Part shown: positions 61,706 through 64,000 of the stretch, piece by piece
How the letters are laid out: each line of letters opens with the position of its first letter
Numbering within the stretch: the stretch's first letter is position 1
Origin: Fusibacter paucivorans
GTDB taxonomy: Bacteria; Bacillota; Clostridia; Peptostreptococcales; Acidaminobacteraceae
Reading direction: 5' to 3'
Assembly: GCF_018390735.1 (NCBI RefSeq)
Contig: NZ_JAHBCL010000018.1
Span: 32,922 to 96,921 of the forward strand
Length of the DNA stretch: 64,000 bases
Made by a program: the position numbers and the translations under genes
Notes under the pieces: generated by a model
The model's input: only the letters and a program-made list of their open reading frames with translations
Databases searched by the model: none
What the model was told of the DNA's origin: nothing

Positions 61706-62872
61706 ATGAAAAATAAAGTTATTATTATCGGAAACGGCGCTGCCGGCATCTCAGCCGCAGAATCCATTGTCGCTCAAAAATCACTCGTTGAAGTCACTAT
61801 ACTAACCAATGAGGACGCTAATGTATACTTCAGGCCCATGCTCTCGGAATACCTTTCGATGGACGCGCTGCCAAAGCGGTTCTACCTGCACGATGATGCA
61901 TGGTATGCCGAGCAAAATATCACCCTTCGAAAAGGCGTTCAGGTTAATCGCATTGACGCCACAGCCAAACAAGTCGTCTTAAGCTCAGGTGAAGCATTAA
62001 CCTATGACAAACTTATTCTTGCCGCAGGGAGTTATAATTTCGTACCTCCTTTTCCCGGTGCTGATTATGCCAATGTTTACAACCTCAGAACGTTGGCAGA
62101 TGCCAATGCCATTCGCGCACAAATAACCAAAGGCAAAAAAGCCGTTGTCATCGGCGGCGGACTTTTAGGACTGGAACTTGGATGGCAGTTGCTTCAAGCC
62201 GGTCTGGACGTCTCCGTTGTAGAAATGATGGATCGCTTACTGCCAAGACAGCTTGATCACGAAGCTTCCGAAATATTCATGGAAAAAGTGCTGGCTACCG
62301 GCATGAAGGTGCTTACCGGAGTTGGTACCAAAGCCATCGAAGGCAACGATCATTCTGCAACAGGTGTCGCACTCGACAACGGCGATGTACTGCCAGCCGA
62401 TCTCGTCTTTATCTCAATCGGTATTCGTGCCGATATCAAACTGGCGCAAACTGCTGATCTAAAGGTCAATCGAGGGATTCTCGTCAACTCCAATATGGAG
62501 ACCTCTGTCGCTGATATTTACGCTTGCGGCGACTGTGCAGAATTCGAAGGCATCAACTATGCTATTTGGCCCGAAGCACTGGCACAGGGAAAAACAGCAG
62601 GTCTCTCTGCCATCGGCATCCATCAGCCTTATGAAACCGTCATCCCATTTAATATCTATCACGGCATGAATTTAAGACTGTTTTCCATGGGTGACGTCAG
62701 CGAAGGGGATGATGTTGCCATCAAAAGCAACGGCAATAAAGAAGCCTACGAAAAATACTTCTTTAAAAATGACAAGATTGTCGGCGGTATTTTGCTTGGC
62801 AATATTGCCAAGTCATCGAAGCTTAAGAAGGCCATCGCCGAAGGTATAACACAGGATGCATTTGATTTGTAG
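61706..62872 (+). CDS. NAD(P)H:rubredoxin oxidoreductase
   Basis: A 388-residue FAD flavoprotein that reduces rubredoxin for oxygen and peroxide removal. It has the N-terminal FAD loop IIIGNGAAGISAAESI, the region YFRPMLSEYLS found in NROR-type enzymes, LILAAGSYN, the NAD loop VVIGGGLLGLELGWQL, and the second FAD motif DIYACGDCAEF. ATG at 61706 is 8 nt after GGAGG. It is divergent from the rubredoxin-perR operon and completes an electron chain to FprA, rubrerythrin and desulfoferrodoxin. Some relatives are annotated as nitrite reductase-like; the context favours rubredoxin. Confidence 0.92.
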   Translation: MKNKVIIIGNGAAGISAAESIVAQKSLVEVTILTNEDANVYFRPMLSEYLSMDALPKRFYLHDDAWYAEQNITLRKGVQVNRIDATAKQVVLSSGEALTYDKLILAAGSYNFVPPFPGADYANVYNLRTLADANAIRAQITKGKKAVVIGGGLLGLELGWQLLQAGLDVSVVEMMDRLLPRQLDHEASEIFMEKVLATGMKVLTGVGTKAIEGNDHSATGVALDNGDVLPADLVFISIGIRADIKLAQTADLKVNRGILVNSNMETSVADIYACGDCAEFEGINYAIWPEALAQGKTAGLSAIGIHQPYETVIPFNIYHGMNLRLFSMGDVSEGDDVAIKSNGNKEAYEKYFFKNDKIVGGILLGNIAKSSKLKKAIAEGITQDAFDL

Positions 62873-62970
62873 AAAATGCCATCCTCAGCAGCAGATGATC
62901 TTTCAATAATGTACACACTGCTTTCATTTGCCATTGACGATCCGCATATGAGGCAATCCATCAAGTCAAT

Positions 62971-63015
62971 AAAGGCGACTTCTTTTAATTTTTTCAGATT
63001 AAAGAAGTCGCCTTT
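62971..63015. terminator. Bidirectional terminator between oxidoreductase and Yip1 genes
   Basis: A perfect 15-bp stem AAAGGCGACTTCTTT/AAAGAAGTCGCCTTT; it almost abuts the Yip1 stop codon. Confidence 0.85.
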
Positions 63016-63019
63016 AGCA

Positions 63020-63823
63020 TTACATTGAAGCAGTAAAAACAGAAACACCAATTGAAAGAACATATGGCAATGCCACACAGAAAATCGCCTTTGGCATACT
63101 GATTTTTTCAATAACGCGTACGGCAACGGCACTAGCGCCTAAATACCAGATTGAGAAGATATCGAAAGCACTCATAATCGTATAGAGCGGTGTACCAATC
63201 TGATCTGCACCCATGATCATCGCAGGCGAAAACGTCAAGTAACTCAGTCCCGCCACTTTGGCAATAAGCGACCCCAACAAACTGCCGACGATGACGATCA
63301 TATAGGCGTAGGCAATTCCGCTGATTACTTTTTTGGCCGTGCCATCTGAACCGAAGAAACCCGCCAGCAAGTGCGTCACCACACCTTTGATCAATATACT
63401 GACAGCCATTGTAATACCTGCGGCACCAATGGTATAGGTCGTGATGGCTTTTAGCATGCTCTCAAAGCCATCGGCCGGAATTGGCAAGCCCTGCGCCTGA
63501 TAAGAAGTAATCAGTGCTGCACGCTGCGTTTCCATGAGAAAATCCAAGTTAAGAAACGTTATCAACGATCCGAGTAGTGCCAGTACAATGAGTGGTATCA
63601 GCACTCTTGGCGCCGCATCAACATCTTCAAATGCCTTTGTCGGATTAGTGATCGCATAGGCAAAGCGTTTAACATGTCCATAGGCCGGTTTGGTACCTTT
63701 AACCTGTTTCATCGCTTCTGCTTCATCCAAAATTAGCGGTTCAGCCTGATTTTCTATCGCCTCCGCAGACGGTATTTCATTCAAAGTATTCTCATTATCC
63801 AAATTTCGTTCATCTTGATTCAT
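63020..63823 (-). CDS. Yip1-domain membrane protein
   Basis: An acidic cytoplasmic N-terminus (about 1-60, Glu/Asn-rich) leads to a Yip1 domain with about five membrane helices. The typical FAYAITNPTKAFEDV lead-in is followed by LIPLIVLALLGSLITFL, AAGITMAVSILIKGVVTHLLAGFFGSDGTAKKVISGIAYAY and FDIFSIWYLGASAVAV. Bacterial members are common in Firmicutes; function is unknown. ATG at 63823 is 10 nt after AAGGAG; the upstream TTG at 63844 overlaps that site. Confidence 0.87.
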   Translation of the reverse strand: MNQDERNLDNENTLNEIPSAEAIENQAEPLILDEAEAMKQVKGTKPAYGHVKRFAYAITNPTKAFEDVDAAPRVLIPLIVLALLGSLITFLNLDFLMETQRAALITSYQAQGLPIPADGFESMLKAITTYTIGAAGITMAVSILIKGVVTHLLAGFFGSDGTAKKVISGIAYAYMIVIVGSLLGSLIAKVAGLSYLTFSPAMIMGADQIGTPLYTIMSAFDIFSIWYLGASAVAVRVIEKISMPKAIFCVALPYVLSIGVSVFTASM

Positions 63824-64000
63824 CTTCCCAGTACTCCTTCCCAATCTTGCTTGCTAAAATCTCTTTATTATTTCTTACTTCCTTGTAAGATAAATATAGG
63901 GTTTGGGTTTTGAAACCCACCCGAATGTTCTTTGATAACTTAAACTTTATTGTTCAGATGAATCTCAGACATGCTTCATGAAATCCAATAAATATCGTGC

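Noticed and set aside
63904..63919. Palindrome TGGGTTTTGAAACCCA near the right edge
   Set aside because: Short stem with two loop bases and no clear gene end beside it within the window.
1..64000. Search for tRNA, rRNA, CRISPR arrays, transposases, phage genes and toxin-antitoxin pairs
   Set aside because: Nothing convincing was seen by eye on either strand. All sizeable genes belong to ordinary chromosomal families.

Overview
The window looks like a chromosomal segment of an anaerobic, low-to-mid GC Firmicute of the Clostridia type. The signs are pyruvate:ferredoxin oxidoreductase, a flavodiiron protein, rubredoxin, rubrerythrin, desulfoferrodoxin, the arginine deiminase pathway, a Firmicute SpoVG with a near-consensus sigma-H promoter, PurR, Veg, and strong AGGAGG-type ribosome binding sites with frequent TTG and GTG starts. 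The species cannot be fixed from the sequence alone. The glmU-spoVG-purR order, with veg further on, resembles the neighbourhood that lies near oriC in Bacillus. No tRNA, rRNA, CRISPR array, insertion sequence or prophage gene was seen.

Layout. 1-14.7 kb is mostly housekeeping and envelope: glmU (cut by the window edge), spoVG, purR, murC, an LCP protein, lspA-cls-trmB, pyrE, a DUF4015 glycosidase-like protein with an L,D-transpeptidase, a FAH-family enzyme and a beta-CASP metallo-beta-lactamase nuclease. 14.9-20.6 kb is a catabolic island: an AtoE-type short-chain acid permease, a beta-keto acid cleavage enzyme (BKACE), two short-chain dehydrogenases and an XRE-cupin regulator. Three of its promoters share 15-bp AT-rich palindromes. 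20.7-26.1 kb holds divergent nifJ (PFOR) and fprA. 26.3-30.4 kb holds a CoA-transferase and a KASIII-like enzyme behind a sigma-54 promoter, with the sigma-54 activator next door. 30.6-34 kb is the arginine deiminase operon arcA-argF-arcC.

34.4-46.5 kb contains veg, a TIM-barrel protein, a YbjQ protein, a 1377-residue PPDK-like protein translationally coupled to a divergent GAPDH, topB, an S-layer-homology protein and a YedK-type SRAP protein. 46.8-58.2 kb contains a two-repeat FMN-binding lipoprotein, an iron alcohol dehydrogenase overlapping a PAS-GGDEF-HD-GYP gene, an ApbE flavin transferase, a DUF4097 protein, an SPFH/NfeD pair, a GAF-GGDEF protein and an M20/RocB peptidase. 58.4-64 kb contains RNase H and an oxidative-stress block: winged-helix protein, rubredoxin, perR, desulfoferrodoxin, ferritin and rubrerythrin. 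Divergent from it is an NADH:rubredoxin oxidoreductase, and a Yip1 protein closes the window.

How the genes fit together. The oxidative-stress block forms a complete O2/peroxide/superoxide reduction chain: NAD(P)H to oxidoreductase to rubredoxin to FprA, rubrerythrin or desulfoferrodoxin. PerR boxes lie at two of its promoters. The FMN-binding lipoprotein and ApbE together suggest surface flavin electron transfer. The most unusual items are the 18-bp-phased operator arrays of the XRE-cupin regulon and the PPDK-like dikinase that lacks its PEP/pyruvate domain but carries about 870 unexplained N-terminal residues next to an atypical GAPDH. Also notable are a tight cluster of DnaA-box-like sites at 56.4-56.5 kb and the sigma-54-driven KASIII/CoA-transferase pair.
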